Shown: positions 27,695 to 37,023 of the stretch, one piece after another | Layout of the letters: every line of letters begins with the position of its first letter | How positions within the stretch are numbered: position 1 is the stretch's first letter | From: Sporocytophaga myxococcoides | GTDB lineage: Bacteria > Bacteroidota > Bacteroidia > Cytophagales > Cytophagaceae | Length of the DNA stretch: 64,000 bases | Reading direction: 5' to 3' | Assembly (NCBI RefSeq): GCF_000775915.1 | Contig: NZ_BBLT01000004.1 | Coordinates: forward strand, 310,001 to 374,000 | Position numbers and translations under genes: made by a program | The notes under the pieces: model-generated | Told to the model about the DNA's origin: nothing | Databases searched by the model: none | Seen by the model: only the letters and a program-made list of their open reading frames with translations

Positions 27695-27900
27695 GCATCA
27701 AATTTTTTAATTTCGTTTTCCAGATAATCTACCCTTGCTTTTAAAAAGTCAATATGTGAAGCTAGTAATAAGGTAAGATCTGCAAATGACTCAACATTCT
27801 CATATTCTCCAATCTCCACAAAATACTTGTCGTTAACTCTAATGATTTCAATTGAGCGGTAAACATTCGGGTCGTTGATTTTTTTCAGAGTAAAAGTCAT
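27691..27900 (-). CDS. Small protein with C-terminal coiled coil, unknown
   Basis: A 69-residue protein. The last ~25 residues (HIDFLKARVDYLENEIKKFD) form a probable coiled coil; the first half looks like short strands (EIIRVNDKYFVEIGEYE). It starts 14 bp after the stop of the XRE-type regulator gene and is likely in its operon, perhaps as its partner. Not recognised. Confidence 0.6.
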   Translation of the reverse strand: MTFTLKKINDPNVYRSIEIIRVNDKYFVEIGEYENVESFADLTLLLASHIDFLKARVDYLENEIKKFDA

Positions 27901-27914
27901 AAAGATCTGCTCAA

Positions 27915-28358
27915 TCAGGCGCTCTTAATATTTGAAGATTTGTTCTCAGCCTGAGATCTGTAGAACTCAACCATCTTTTTCAAATCATCATTTGTACTTG
28001 CAGCCATATCAAGAGATCGTTTATAAGCATTAAGCGTCATTTCCTGATAACTGATGAGCACTTTCAGATTTTCAAGTTCCTTTATCAGTAATTCTGATTC
28101 ACCTGAAGTTACATTATTATATTTTAAAACGGTATCTTTTAACATTTGACCGTCTCCAAACAACAACCAGTAGATATTTAAGTCAGGAAGGGCATTTACT
28201 ACGCTAATAAATTTATCTACACCGTATTTTTTTCCTTTTACTATATTATAAATCTGAGTTCCTGAAGTATCGCTCATTCTGCCTAACTCATTAACCTTCA
28301 TCTTTTTATAATCAAGAAACTCTTTAAGTCTTTTGCCTATTTCAACCAGATTATTCAT
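27915..28358 (-). CDS. XRE-type helix-turn-helix regulator with coiled coil
   Basis: The start is placed at the ATG at 28358 (MNNLVEIGKRLKEFLDYKK), since the 12 extra residues of the longer frame do not fit the family. The 147-residue product has a Cro/C1-type DNA-binding domain (1-~65; ELGRMSDTSGTQIYNIVKGK) followed by a WLLFGDGQML segment often seen after such domains in Bacteroidota, and a long helix (~85-135) for oligomerisation. No cleavage or ligand domain is seen. Followed closely by the 69-residue gene. Confidence 0.8.
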   Translation of the reverse strand: MNNLVEIGKRLKEFLDYKKMKVNELGRMSDTSGTQIYNIVKGKKYGVDKFISVVNALPDLNIYWLLFGDGQMLKDTVLKYNNVTSGESELLIKELENLKVLISYQEMTLNAYKRSLDMAASTNDDLKKMVEFYRSQAENKSSNIKSA

Positions 28359-28591
28359 GTTAGCCCAAATTTGATACAAGATAAATTTAAACAATTATAA
28401 AATAATTAATTCTATATCAAAATATTCTATTTTTTTTTTCAAATATTAATTCTGAATTGAAGTCACATATAATGGTAAAAAACATGTTTAAAAAATTCCA
28501 TTGTACAAAAGCTATAATATAATTTAATAGTCTTTTCCTATATATAAATGACAATACTTTATCAGGATTTTTCTTCCTATTATTCGGAATA

Positions 28592-29395
28592 TCATCCGTT
28601 GTCTACAAATCCGGGATAAAGAGCCATACCCCCATCAACAAATATTGTAGTACCATGAACATAATCACTGTCATCAGAGGCCAGCCAGACAGCCACTTTA
28701 GCAACATCTTTTGTATTTCCCAGCCTATTGTATGGGATGAGTTCCAAAACCTTTTGTTCTGCTTCCTTTGTCTCCCAAGTCGCCTTATTAATTCTTGTTT
28801 TAATTGCTCCCGGAGCTATTGCATTAACCCTTATTTTATCCCTACCTACCTCTTGAGCCATGGACTTCATAAACATACTCACTCCTCCTTTTGAGCTTGA
28901 ATAGTTGACATGACCACTCCATGGTATGATTTCATGAACAGAACTCATACAGATTATTTTACCAAGTGCACAGGAATTTTGTGTAAATCCCCGCTTTCTA
29001 TACTCTTTAATGGCTTCACGAGAACAAAGAAATTGGCCAGTCAGGTTTATATCCAGCACCAACTTCCACTCTTCCAAAGTCATTTCAGTTATACTGGCAT
29101 CTTTCTGAATCCCTGCATTATTCACGAGTATATCTACTGTTCCAAAGGTAGCAATAGTCTTTTTAAACATATCCTTCACATCACCTTCCCTGCTTACGTC
29201 TGCTTTAATTGCAATTGCCTCTCCGCCATCCTTTTCAATGGTTTTAACAACTTCATAAGCATCTTTTTCGCTAGAAGAATAATTAATTGCGACCTTTGCT
29301 CCCTCACTGGCGAGTTCTATTGCAACAGCCATACCTATGCCTGAACTGGAACCTGTTACTATAGCAGATTGCCCTTTAAGTCTTTGACTTTTCAT
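28592..29395 (-). CDS. SDR oxidoreductase, probable glucose 1-dehydrogenase
   Basis: A 267-residue classical short-chain dehydrogenase: cofactor loop TGSSSGIG (14-21), NNAG (~91), catalytic Ser/Tyr/Lys in MSSVHEIIPW and YSSSKGG, and the C-terminal VDGGMALYPGF, which resembles Bacillus-type glucose 1-dehydrogenases. A cytoplasmic NAD(P)-linked reaction on a sugar is likely, but SDR substrates are hard to assign from sequence. Monocistronic, 346 bp downstream of the aldehyde dehydrogenase gene. Confidence 0.85.
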   Translation of the reverse strand: MKSQRLKGQSAIVTGSSSGIGMAVAIELASEGAKVAINYSSSEKDAYEVVKTIEKDGGEAIAIKADVSREGDVKDMFKKTIATFGTVDILVNNAGIQKDASITEMTLEEWKLVLDINLTGQFLCSREAIKEYRKRGFTQNSCALGKIICMSSVHEIIPWSGHVNYSSSKGGVSMFMKSMAQEVGRDKIRVNAIAPGAIKTRINKATWETKEAEQKVLELIPYNRLGNTKDVAKVAVWLASDDSDYVHGTTIFVDGGMALYPGFVDNG

Positions 29396-29741
29396 GTAAC
29401 ATCAAACAGCCAAAATGTGTATTAGTTTATCCTGCTAACCGTTTTATATATTCTATTAACCCCAATCCTTAATAAATTACATAATTGAAAAAAGTAAAAT
29501 GAACAAAAAGCATTTTCATTTTGATCATCACACCATCTTAATAAATCTCATGATATTTTTTTAGCATTTTGGGACTTGCACGGACAGCACCTTTAATTTG
29601 TTTATCTCTCCTCCTCAAGTCATCTGCTTACCATTGGTGGCAGCATTGCCTCTTCATCTATTCGAAAAACATTTTTTTTACATTTAGGAGAAAGAACAGA
29701 GAAAATAAAAGCTTGGGCATACTTTAAGGAATAGCTCCCGA
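29396..29741. other. Intergenic region, 346 bp
   Basis: AT-rich. On the minus strand there is a short frame of 26 codons (29538-29618, possible TTG start, product rich in Arg and Lys, ending KMLKKYHEIY), and just upstream in another frame a peptide-like stretch ending LPPMVSR. Together they could be the remains of a small gene. No terminator or strong promoter match was seen. Confidence 0.4.
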
Positions 29742-31145
29742 TCATAGAAACTTCATTATAAACCTGATTAAGAACTTTACCTTCTTATTATATGGAGGAT
29801 AAATCAACTTTGCTGCAGTAAATCCTACTCTCTGTTTCAACATAGATCGTTCGTTAGAGAAAGCCTTAAAGCCGCTATATCCGTGAGCTTTTCCTATACC
29901 ACTATAATTTACTCCTCCGAAAGGAAGATATGGATGTATAAAATGTAATGTTGTATCATTAACACAAACAGTGCCTGAAGACAGGCTTTGTGTTATATAA
30001 TCTACTGAATCCTGCTCTTTTGAAAAAATATAAAGTGCCAATGGTTTGTGGTTAGCCCTGATAAAATTTATTACTTCAGAAACTCTTCTATACTCTACTA
30101 TTGGAAGAACCGGGCCGAATATTTCAGTTTTAAGAATCGTAGCATTCAATGACACATTCGTAAGGATTGCCGGAGGTACAAAATTTTCATTTGGGGCAAT
30201 CTTATCAAGAAGATTTAATGCTCCTGAGGCTATTGCGGTATCTATAATCTTGCATACTCTCTCAACATGCTTTTGATTGATGATAGAGGCCAGATCTTTC
30301 ATTTTTCCGCTTTTAAAATCGGGATAATACTTGTAAAAATGTTCTAATAGTATTTTCTCAAACCTTTCTTTAACTTTATGATCTATAAAAACTGTATTTA
30401 CTGAAAGACATGATTGTCCTGCATTCACAAACTTCCCGAATAAAATCTTCTTCGCAGCATCTTTAAGATCAGCGCTTTCATCGATTATAACAGGATTGCA
30501 TCCACCCAGTTCCAAGGTTACAGAGCTCAGATTTTCTGCTGCTGCCTTCATTACCTTTTTTCCTACATCTGTACTTCCAGTAAAAAAGATATGGTTGAAA
30601 GGTAGCTTTAGTAATGCTTCCGCTACATCCGCTTCACCCGAAACTACTTTTATTTCTTTTTCAGAAAATAAACTTTCGATCATTTTTATAATGATCTTTG
30701 TGGTTGCCTCTGAATACTCTGAAGGTTTAATAACCGCACAATTTCCTGCAGCTATAGCAGAAACTAACGGTCCTATTGATAAGTTAAATGGAAAATTCCA
30801 GGGGGATATAATAAGCACAACACCCAGAGGCTCGAAGATCACTGAAGGTTTTACTCCATACATGGCAGCAATGTTTTCAACCCTTCTTTCTTTTCCCCAC
30901 TCATCAATCTTTTCCAATGTGTGATCTATTTCCCAAAGCACTGGTTTAATATCTCCAAAATCAGCCTCAGGTTCAGGCTTTCGCAGGTCTGCATATAAGG
31001 CTTTCCTGATCTCCTTTTGATTATTTAAAATCCACTTTCGAATGCTTTTTAATTTTTGCTTTCTAAATCTGATTTCCTGATATCTAAGATGTTCATTAAA
31101 AAAAATTTGTTGCTGATCAAAAATATGCTTTATTGAAGAATCCAT
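29742..31145 (-). CDS. Aldehyde dehydrogenase (class 3-like)
   Basis: A 467-residue NAD(P)-dependent aldehyde dehydrogenase. The catalytic Cys246 lies in NAGQSCLSVN and the general base Glu212 in LELGG; the NAD loop is FFTGSTDVGKKV (187-198). Its length and the text WNFPFNLSIGPL are those of the ALDH3 branch (YwdH, fatty aldehyde dehydrogenases). A hydrophobic/basic C-terminal tail (KVKFLIRFIMKFL) may bind the membrane as in fatty aldehyde forms. It has its own promoter region, since a terminator lies 42 bp upstream. Confidence 0.92.
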   Translation of the reverse strand: MDSSIKHIFDQQQIFFNEHLRYQEIRFRKQKLKSIRKWILNNQKEIRKALYADLRKPEPEADFGDIKPVLWEIDHTLEKIDEWGKERRVENIAAMYGVKPSVIFEPLGVVLIISPWNFPFNLSIGPLVSAIAAGNCAVIKPSEYSEATTKIIIKMIESLFSEKEIKVVSGEADVAEALLKLPFNHIFFTGSTDVGKKVMKAAAENLSSVTLELGGCNPVIIDESADLKDAAKKILFGKFVNAGQSCLSVNTVFIDHKVKERFEKILLEHFYKYYPDFKSGKMKDLASIINQKHVERVCKIIDTAIASGALNLLDKIAPNENFVPPAILTNVSLNATILKTEIFGPVLPIVEYRRVSEVINFIRANHKPLALYIFSKEQDSVDYITQSLSSGTVCVNDTTLHFIHPYLPFGGVNYSGIGKAHGYSGFKAFSNERSMLKQRVGFTAAKLIYPPYNKKVKFLIRFIMKFL

Positions 31146-31186
31146 ATAAACTCTGTTTTATTAATCTACCCGCCATTTAAAAATAA

Positions 31187-31215
31187 AAAAAGGAACTTAA
31201 TGTTTGTTCCTTTTT
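31187..31215 (-). terminator. Intrinsic terminator of the czc operon
   Basis: AAAAAGGAAC (31187-31196) pairs perfectly with GTTCCTTTTT (31206-31215) over a 9-nt loop, followed on the minus strand by TTTTTTTATTTTT-like sequence. It lies ~145 bp past the czcB stop. Confidence 0.85.
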
Positions 31216-31301
31216 CAAAAATCATTTTTACAAAATTCTTCAATCTTTTCAGCACAGTTAATATACCAATACTTTGAGCAAGATCAAGTCCTTCAGTGAT
31301 A

Positions 31302-31350
31302 TTGTTGTTTTTATTTGTTGTTGTTGTTGGTGGTGGTATTGTTGGTGTTG
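31302..31350. repeat. GTT/GGT-rich low-complexity tract
   Basis: On the plus strand a run of GTT and GGT triplets. It lies just past the czcB stop codon. In one minus-strand frame it would encode a Pro/Thr/Asn-rich stretch, but the terminator lies inside that frame, so it is more likely non-coding. Confidence 0.6.
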
Positions 31351-31361
31351 CTCTTGCTCCA

Positions 31362-32555
31362 TTACTCACCCTCCCCTTGCTTCATTTTGGCATAAAGGTA
31401 ATAAGCTCCTTTTTTTACAATCAATTTATTATCTAATGATTGAACAGGAACCACTTCTGTATATCCCAATTCACTTATACCCGTTTTAACTTCTTCCATA
31501 TCAAAAATATAGACCTTACCTTTTTCATTCCTCTTCTCTTCAACCAATATAAAGATATAGTCACTATCCCCCAATTTTAGAATAGCATCATCGGGCAATG
31601 CATTCACCTGACTTTCGCCAACATCAATAAGACCATGAACATAAATTCCTGGAACCAAATCGGTGTTACCAACTATTTCAGCATGCACAGGCAGTGCTCT
31701 GGATTGTGGATTAATCGTCTTGCCTACTGAAAACACATGTCCCTCAATTTTCCTTTCACTACCTGAAGGAAGAGTGAATAATACTTTTTGTTCAGGTCTT
31801 ACTTTATACCAGTCCTTTTCAAAAACATTTAGTTGAACATGAAGATGACTATTGTCTACAATTTCAAAGAGTTGAAAAGCAGGTTGAGCAAAACTTCCTA
31901 TGTTGACATTAATCTCCGTGATAAATCCATCAATGGGAGATTTTACAGAAACGGATGAAGCTATAATTCCATTATTTAAATTTGTAATGGATATATTTAA
32001 TTTATTTAACTGATCTTTTAAAGAAGCTAGTCTGCTTTTCTCTGCCTTATAGTTTGCTTCCGCCTGCTGAAACACCTTTCCTGCCGAAACATTTTCTTTA
32101 TAGAGCTCTTTCTGTCGTTCATATTCATTTTCAAGAAAAGCCATATTATCTTTAGTTTTTAGAAACTCCTCCTGTATTCTTGTAAAATCAGGGTGTTCAA
32201 GTTCCGCAAGTGTTTGTCCTTTTTTTACAAACTTACCTTGGATAACATTTAAAGACTTCACCACACCTCCAATAAAAGTAGAAACAAATGCCCTTTTTTG
32301 AGGCGGTACCTCCAGATATCCATTGGATTTTATTACACTTTTGAGTTTTTTTCTTTCAAAGCTTCCAAGTTCAATACCAGCTGTAATAAATTGATCTTCG
32401 GACAACTCTATCCTTTTCAATTCTTCACCGTTCTTTATTGTATCAGTAACAGTTGTCTCTTTAGAATACTCTGCTAAGACTTCTTTCTTTTTGGAATTAC
32501 ATAGTGTAAAAAGAAAAAGAGAAGCTAATAGCACTATTATATTATAAACTTTCAT
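31362..32555 (-). CDS. czcB: RND efflux periplasmic adaptor lipoprotein (CzcB-type)
   Basis: A 397-residue membrane fusion protein. The signal peptide ends in a lipobox-like LFTLC (Cys19), so it should be lipid-anchored. A beta-barrel/lipoyl part (~70-120) is split by a long helical hairpin (~125-205), followed by SPIDGFITEINVNIGSFAQ (second lipoyl half) and the barrel and membrane-proximal domains to the end. It bridges the inner-membrane pump and outer-membrane channel. It starts 2 bp after the pump gene stop. The protein ends in a Gly/Glu tail without a metal-binding run. Confidence 0.9.
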   Translation of the reverse strand: MKVYNIIVLLASLFLFTLCNSKKKEVLAEYSKETTVTDTIKNGEELKRIELSEDQFITAGIELGSFERKKLKSVIKSNGYLEVPPQKRAFVSTFIGGVVKSLNVIQGKFVKKGQTLAELEHPDFTRIQEEFLKTKDNMAFLENEYERQKELYKENVSAGKVFQQAEANYKAEKSRLASLKDQLNKLNISITNLNNGIIASSVSVKSPIDGFITEINVNIGSFAQPAFQLFEIVDNSHLHVQLNVFEKDWYKVRPEQKVLFTLPSGSERKIEGHVFSVGKTINPQSRALPVHAEIVGNTDLVPGIYVHGLIDVGESQVNALPDDAILKLGDSDYIFILVEEKRNEKGKVYIFDMEEVKTGISELGYTEVVPVQSLDNKLIVKKGAYYLYAKMKQGEGE

Positions 32556-32557
32556 AA

Positions 32558-35500
32558 TTAATTTCCTCCTGCGATATAGTCTATGGCAATGACAGTTTGA
32601 TTGTAATTATTGATTGTGTCCAGATAACCGGATTTTATGGATAAAGCTCGGTTTAATCCCTGGAGATATTCTACATATCCAATCTGACCAGCTTTGAAAG
32701 CCTTTTGTGAATTAATAATAATAAGATCGGACTGTTTAAGACCAATTGATTCGTAATAGGCAAGACTGTTAAGATTCTTCTTATACTGTTGCATCAGCAT
32801 AGAATATTCTCCCTCAAGGTTTTTAGAATTATACTCTAGTAAACTTTCTGTTATTTTCTGATTCAACTTTGCATTCAAGATTCTAGCTTGATAAGGTCTA
32901 AAAATAATTGGAACGGAAACTCCGGCAGTTACCCCCTTAAACCTGTGTCCAGCTCCAAAATACCGATCTGTTCCATTTATATTTTGCGTTCCCTGCAAAG
33001 TCTGATTAAAATATCCAAAATTGAAATCAGGCAGAAACTTTGCCCTTTCAACTCCTAAAATAGCTTTACTCACCTTTAATTGCTGGCGCATATAACGGAG
33101 CAATGGGTTGGTATAAACAGAGACTAAATCTGCAGAAACAGAAAGCTGTAGCTTTTCAAATTTTTCAGCTATTATGATACTATCCGAAACATTCAAATAA
33201 ACCTTCAACTGCTTTTGATAAATCTGCATATCAGCATGATTCTTTAAAATAAGATTCCTGAAATCTGCCAGTTGCGCCTCTGCTGTAATCTTTTCCAGAT
33301 AAGTAGACTCACCGGTTTTAAATCGAAGATCTGCAGCTTTCATAAAATCATTATAGATACTATCTTCATAATTCAGAAGCTTATGCCTTGATTCAAAATA
33401 TAGCAGGTTATAATAAGCGCTTCTGACATTTTTCCTCAATTCATTACCTGTGATATCAGCCTTAGCTTCTGAAGCCTTTATCTGCTCTCTGTAATAATGA
33501 TTCTGACTTGTATAAAATGTAGGGAAAGCTATAGATTGACTAATGGTAATGTTATTGTCATTATTAAGACTGTTAAACTGACCATACATAAGACTGACAT
33601 TGGTCTTAGGAATATCCAGGTAAGTTTTTCTCAAGGCTTCCTGAGCCTGAATTTCATATCTTGCTGCTGACATAGAAGGGTTGTTCTGAAAAGCAATATT
33701 AAATGCTTCGTCAGATGTTAATGCTTTTCCCTGAATCTGTCCGTAGCCTATAGACATAAAACCCAGAAGAAACAATGGAATCAACACCAATGCTTTGTTA
33801 ATTCCTGACTCATTATTTTTATTTTCACTCTTATAAAAGAGAGTATAAAGCACAGGTAATACCACTAAAGTGAGTAAAGTTGCCGATATTAGCCCACCTA
33901 TTACTACCGTAGCTAAAGGCTTTTGTACCTCAGCTCCGGAAGTATTTGACAATGCCATTGGTAAAAATCCCATTGAGGCAACAGACGCTGTCATAATCAC
34001 TGGCCTTAGCCTCATTTCTGTACCTTTTAAAACTCGTTCTTGAACATCAACAACACCTTCCGCTTTCAGCTGATTAAAATAACTGATCAGTACCATACCA
34101 TTTAACACTGCCACACCAAATAAAGCTATGAATCCGACGCCTGCAGAAATACTAAAAGGCATATCCCTTAATAACAATGCCAAAATACCTCCGATAGCAG
34201 AGAACGGTATTGCTGTAAAAATCAGCATAGTTTCTTTTAGTGATTTGAAAGTAAAAAAGAGAATAATTAAAATAAGTCCTAGCGCAACAGGAACAGCCAG
34301 TGAAAGTCTTTGCTTTGCTTCAACAAGATTCTCAAACTGCCCGCCATAAGTGATAAAATATCCTGCAGGAAGTGTAAGTTTTGAATTCAGCTTACTGCTT
34401 ATTTCCTGGACCATAGATTCCACATCTCGATCACGAACGTTGACACCAATCACTATTCTTCTTTTCGTATCTTCTCTTGATATCTGAATAGGTCCTTCTG
34501 AATATTCTATATCTGCAACCTCCGTAATAGGAATTTGCATGCCTGAAGGTATAACCACATACATTCCTTTAACATCCTTTATATCCTTTCTGAAAGGTTC
34601 CTGCAAACGTACTACAAGATCAAATCTCCGTTCACCTTCAAAAATCTGCCCCGCAACAGAACCGGCAAAAGATGTTCTGATCACGTCATTTACATCAGAA
34701 ATGGCAAGACCATACTGAGCAATCTTACCACGTTTGTATTTCACGGTAATCTGAGGAAGTCCCGTTACAGGTTCAACATAAATATCCGAAACACCTTTGA
34801 TATCTTTTATGAGGTTTGCAACTTGATTCGCCTGAGATGCAAGCACCTCCATATCTTCCCCGAAAATCTTTATAGCCAGATCCTGCTTAGCCCCTGTCAT
34901 GAGCTCATTAAATCTCATTTGAATAGGTTGCTGAAATCCAAAGTTAACCCCGGGAAGGCGCTCCAATTCCTTTGACATCTTTTCTGCAAGCTCTTCCCGT
35001 GTTTCGGCGGAAGTCCATTCATCCTTGTTTTTCAAAATAATCATAAGGTCACATGCCTCCATAGGCATTGGGTCTGTTGGTATTTCAGCAGTGCCGATTT
35101 TACCAACAGTCATTTTTACTTCAGGAAATTTCTTCAAAAGAATATCTGAAGCTTTTAATGAAGTTTCAATGGTCTGAGAAATCGAGCTTCCAGGCAAAAG
35201 CCTTGTCTCTACTGCAAAATCACCTTCTTCTAAAGTTGGCAGAAATTCACCACCCATATTTATAAAGATCAGGATACTCACTCCGAGTAATACCACAGCA
35301 ATACTTACAACAAGGGCTTTTGCTTTTAGTGCAGTTTTAATGACAGGTAAATAAGCCTTATGCAGCGCTTCCATTATCTTGTCAGAGAAGTTTTTGTGCT
35401 GGGAAACCTTTTTGCTCAGAAACAAGGAACTCATCATCGGGACATAAGTAACACAAAGAATAAGCGCTCCAAGAATAGCAAATGAAACGGACTGTGCCAT

Positions 35501-36931
35501 TGGCCTGAACATTTTCCCTTCTATACCTACAAGTGCCAGTATCGGCAAATAAACAATAAGGATAATAATCTGGCCAAATGCTGCTGAATTCATCATTTTG
35601 GTAGCAGAGCCATAAATTTCTTCATTCATCTCATTCTGAGTAAGTCTTCTGTTCAGGGATGGATGTTTTAAAACAAGGTTGTGAATTACACTTTCTACAA
35701 TGATTACTGCACCATCTACAACAAGACCAAAGTCAATAGCACCAAGGCTCATAAGATTACCAGACACACCAAAGAGGTACATAAGGCTTATCGCAAAAAG
35801 CATTGAGAGAGGGATTACAGAAGCGACAATCAATCCTGCTCTTAAATTTCCGAGAAAAATAACCAGGACAAAAATGACTATTAAGGCGCCTTCGATAAGA
35901 TTCTTTGAAACTGTTTTTATAGCACGATCCACAAGATCGGACCTATCAAGAAAGGGCACTATCTCAACACCTTCAGGAAGTGTTTGGGATATCTTCGCTA
36001 TACGTTCTTTAACATTTCCCACTACTTCAGCAGAATTCCCTCCTTTCAGCATAAGTACAATTGCGCCTACAACTTCTCCTTCACCATTATAGGTCATAGC
36101 GCCATACCTATTTGCATAACCCAACCTCACTTCTGCTACATCCCTCATCATCACAGGAATTCCATTAACGTTTTTAACAACGATTTCATCAATATCAGCA
36201 GCATTTTCAATAAGACCAACCCCTCTGATAAAATATGCAGTAGGCTTCTTATCAATGTACGCTCCACCTGTATTCTGATTGTTTGACTGAAGTGCCTTGA
36301 AAATCTCCGAAATGGTTACATTCATTCCTCGTAGTTTTTCCGGGTTTATCGCTACTTCATATTGTTTTACGAACCCGCCAAAAGAGCTGACTTCAGCTAC
36401 GCCTTTGGTACCCAGCAATTGTCTTTTGACGATCCAATCCTGTATGGTTCTGAGATCCATAGCAGAATATTTATTCTCATATCCTGGTTTGGTCCGCACT
36501 ATATATTGATATATTTCACCTAACCCAGTTGTGACAGGTGCCATTTCAGGATTACCCAGTCCCTGAGGAATTTCTTGCTGAGCCATAGCAATCCTTTCAC
36601 CCACCATCTGACGGGCTTCAAGCATTTCCACTTCATCTTTAAAAACTATGGTAATTACAGAAAGACCAAATCTTGATACAGAGCGGATTTCAATGACACC
36701 TGGTATTGTTGCCATTTGCAGTTCTACCGGATAAGTAATAAAACGCTCTACTTCTTCCGCAGCCAATGTTGGTGAAAATGTTATGACCTGTACCTGGTTA
36801 TTGGTAATATCAGGTACAGCATCTATCGGAAGGTTTTTAAGAGAATATCCTCCAAAGACCAATAAAATGGCTATAAAAACTCCGACAATCAATTTATTCT
36901 GAATACTAAATCGAATGATCCTATTAATCAT
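32558..36931 (-). CDS. czcA: CzcA-type metal efflux pump fused to TolC/CzcC-type channel
   Basis: A 1457-residue protein joining two parts of an efflux complex. Residues 1-~1040 are a heavy-metal RND permease (12 membrane helices, two large periplasmic loops). Helix 4 reads GAIDFGLVVDGAVIIVES, the DFG-x2-VDG pattern of pumps for divalent ions (Zn, Co, Ni, Cd) rather than the Cu/Ag type. Residues ~1043-1061 look like a signal peptide (LVLIPLFLLGFMSIGYGQ), and ~1065-1457 is a TolC-like outer-membrane factor with long helices and LTSDEAFNIAFQNNPS. Fusions of this kind recur in Bacteroidota. A small exported His-rich protein gene lies 92 bp upstream. Confidence 0.93.
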   Translation of the reverse strand: MINRIIRFSIQNKLIVGVFIAILLVFGGYSLKNLPIDAVPDITNNQVQVITFSPTLAAEEVERFITYPVELQMATIPGVIEIRSVSRFGLSVITIVFKDEVEMLEARQMVGERIAMAQQEIPQGLGNPEMAPVTTGLGEIYQYIVRTKPGYENKYSAMDLRTIQDWIVKRQLLGTKGVAEVSSFGGFVKQYEVAINPEKLRGMNVTISEIFKALQSNNQNTGGAYIDKKPTAYFIRGVGLIENAADIDEIVVKNVNGIPVMMRDVAEVRLGYANRYGAMTYNGEGEVVGAIVLMLKGGNSAEVVGNVKERIAKISQTLPEGVEIVPFLDRSDLVDRAIKTVSKNLIEGALIVIFVLVIFLGNLRAGLIVASVIPLSMLFAISLMYLFGVSGNLMSLGAIDFGLVVDGAVIIVESVIHNLVLKHPSLNRRLTQNEMNEEIYGSATKMMNSAAFGQIIILIVYLPILALVGIEGKMFRPMAQSVSFAILGALILCVTYVPMMSSLFLSKKVSQHKNFSDKIMEALHKAYLPVIKTALKAKALVVSIAVVLLGVSILIFINMGGEFLPTLEEGDFAVETRLLPGSSISQTIETSLKASDILLKKFPEVKMTVGKIGTAEIPTDPMPMEACDLMIILKNKDEWTSAETREELAEKMSKELERLPGVNFGFQQPIQMRFNELMTGAKQDLAIKIFGEDMEVLASQANQVANLIKDIKGVSDIYVEPVTGLPQITVKYKRGKIAQYGLAISDVNDVIRTSFAGSVAGQIFEGERRFDLVVRLQEPFRKDIKDVKGMYVVIPSGMQIPITEVADIEYSEGPIQISREDTKRRIVIGVNVRDRDVESMVQEISSKLNSKLTLPAGYFITYGGQFENLVEAKQRLSLAVPVALGLILIILFFTFKSLKETMLIFTAIPFSAIGGILALLLRDMPFSISAGVGFIALFGVAVLNGMVLISYFNQLKAEGVVDVQERVLKGTEMRLRPVIMTASVASMGFLPMALSNTSGAEVQKPLATVVIGGLISATLLTLVVLPVLYTLFYKSENKNNESGINKALVLIPLFLLGFMSIGYGQIQGKALTSDEAFNIAFQNNPSMSAARYEIQAQEALRKTYLDIPKTNVSLMYGQFNSLNNDNNITISQSIAFPTFYTSQNHYYREQIKASEAKADITGNELRKNVRSAYYNLLYFESRHKLLNYEDSIYNDFMKAADLRFKTGESTYLEKITAEAQLADFRNLILKNHADMQIYQKQLKVYLNVSDSIIIAEKFEKLQLSVSADLVSVYTNPLLRYMRQQLKVSKAILGVERAKFLPDFNFGYFNQTLQGTQNINGTDRYFGAGHRFKGVTAGVSVPIIFRPYQARILNAKLNQKITESLLEYNSKNLEGEYSMLMQQYKKNLNSLAYYESIGLKQSDLIIINSQKAFKAGQIGYVEYLQGLNRALSIKSGYLDTINNYNQTVIAIDYIAGGN

Positions 36932-37023
36932 AATAATCTATTACTAAATGAAATAAAAGCATGCCATCACCGCCTGGTTCCGGGGTGACAGAAGCAACAA
37001 AATTTTATAAAGAAGAAAAGGGA

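Noticed and set aside
31166-31369. 67-codon frame after czcB, GTG start
   Set aside because: Low-complexity product, and the operon's terminator hairpin (31187-31215) lies inside it; kept only as a repeat tract and low-interest finding.
35700-36092. 130-codon plus-strand frame inside the czcA gene
   Set aside because: Antisense to a clearly conserved RND permease; product is Thr/Ser/Arg-rich as expected from reading such a gene backwards.
36932-37023. GC-richer stem near 36968-36992 as an operator or riboswitch before czcA
   Set aside because: Only a ~5-bp TCACC/GGTGA pairing is seen; too weak to support.
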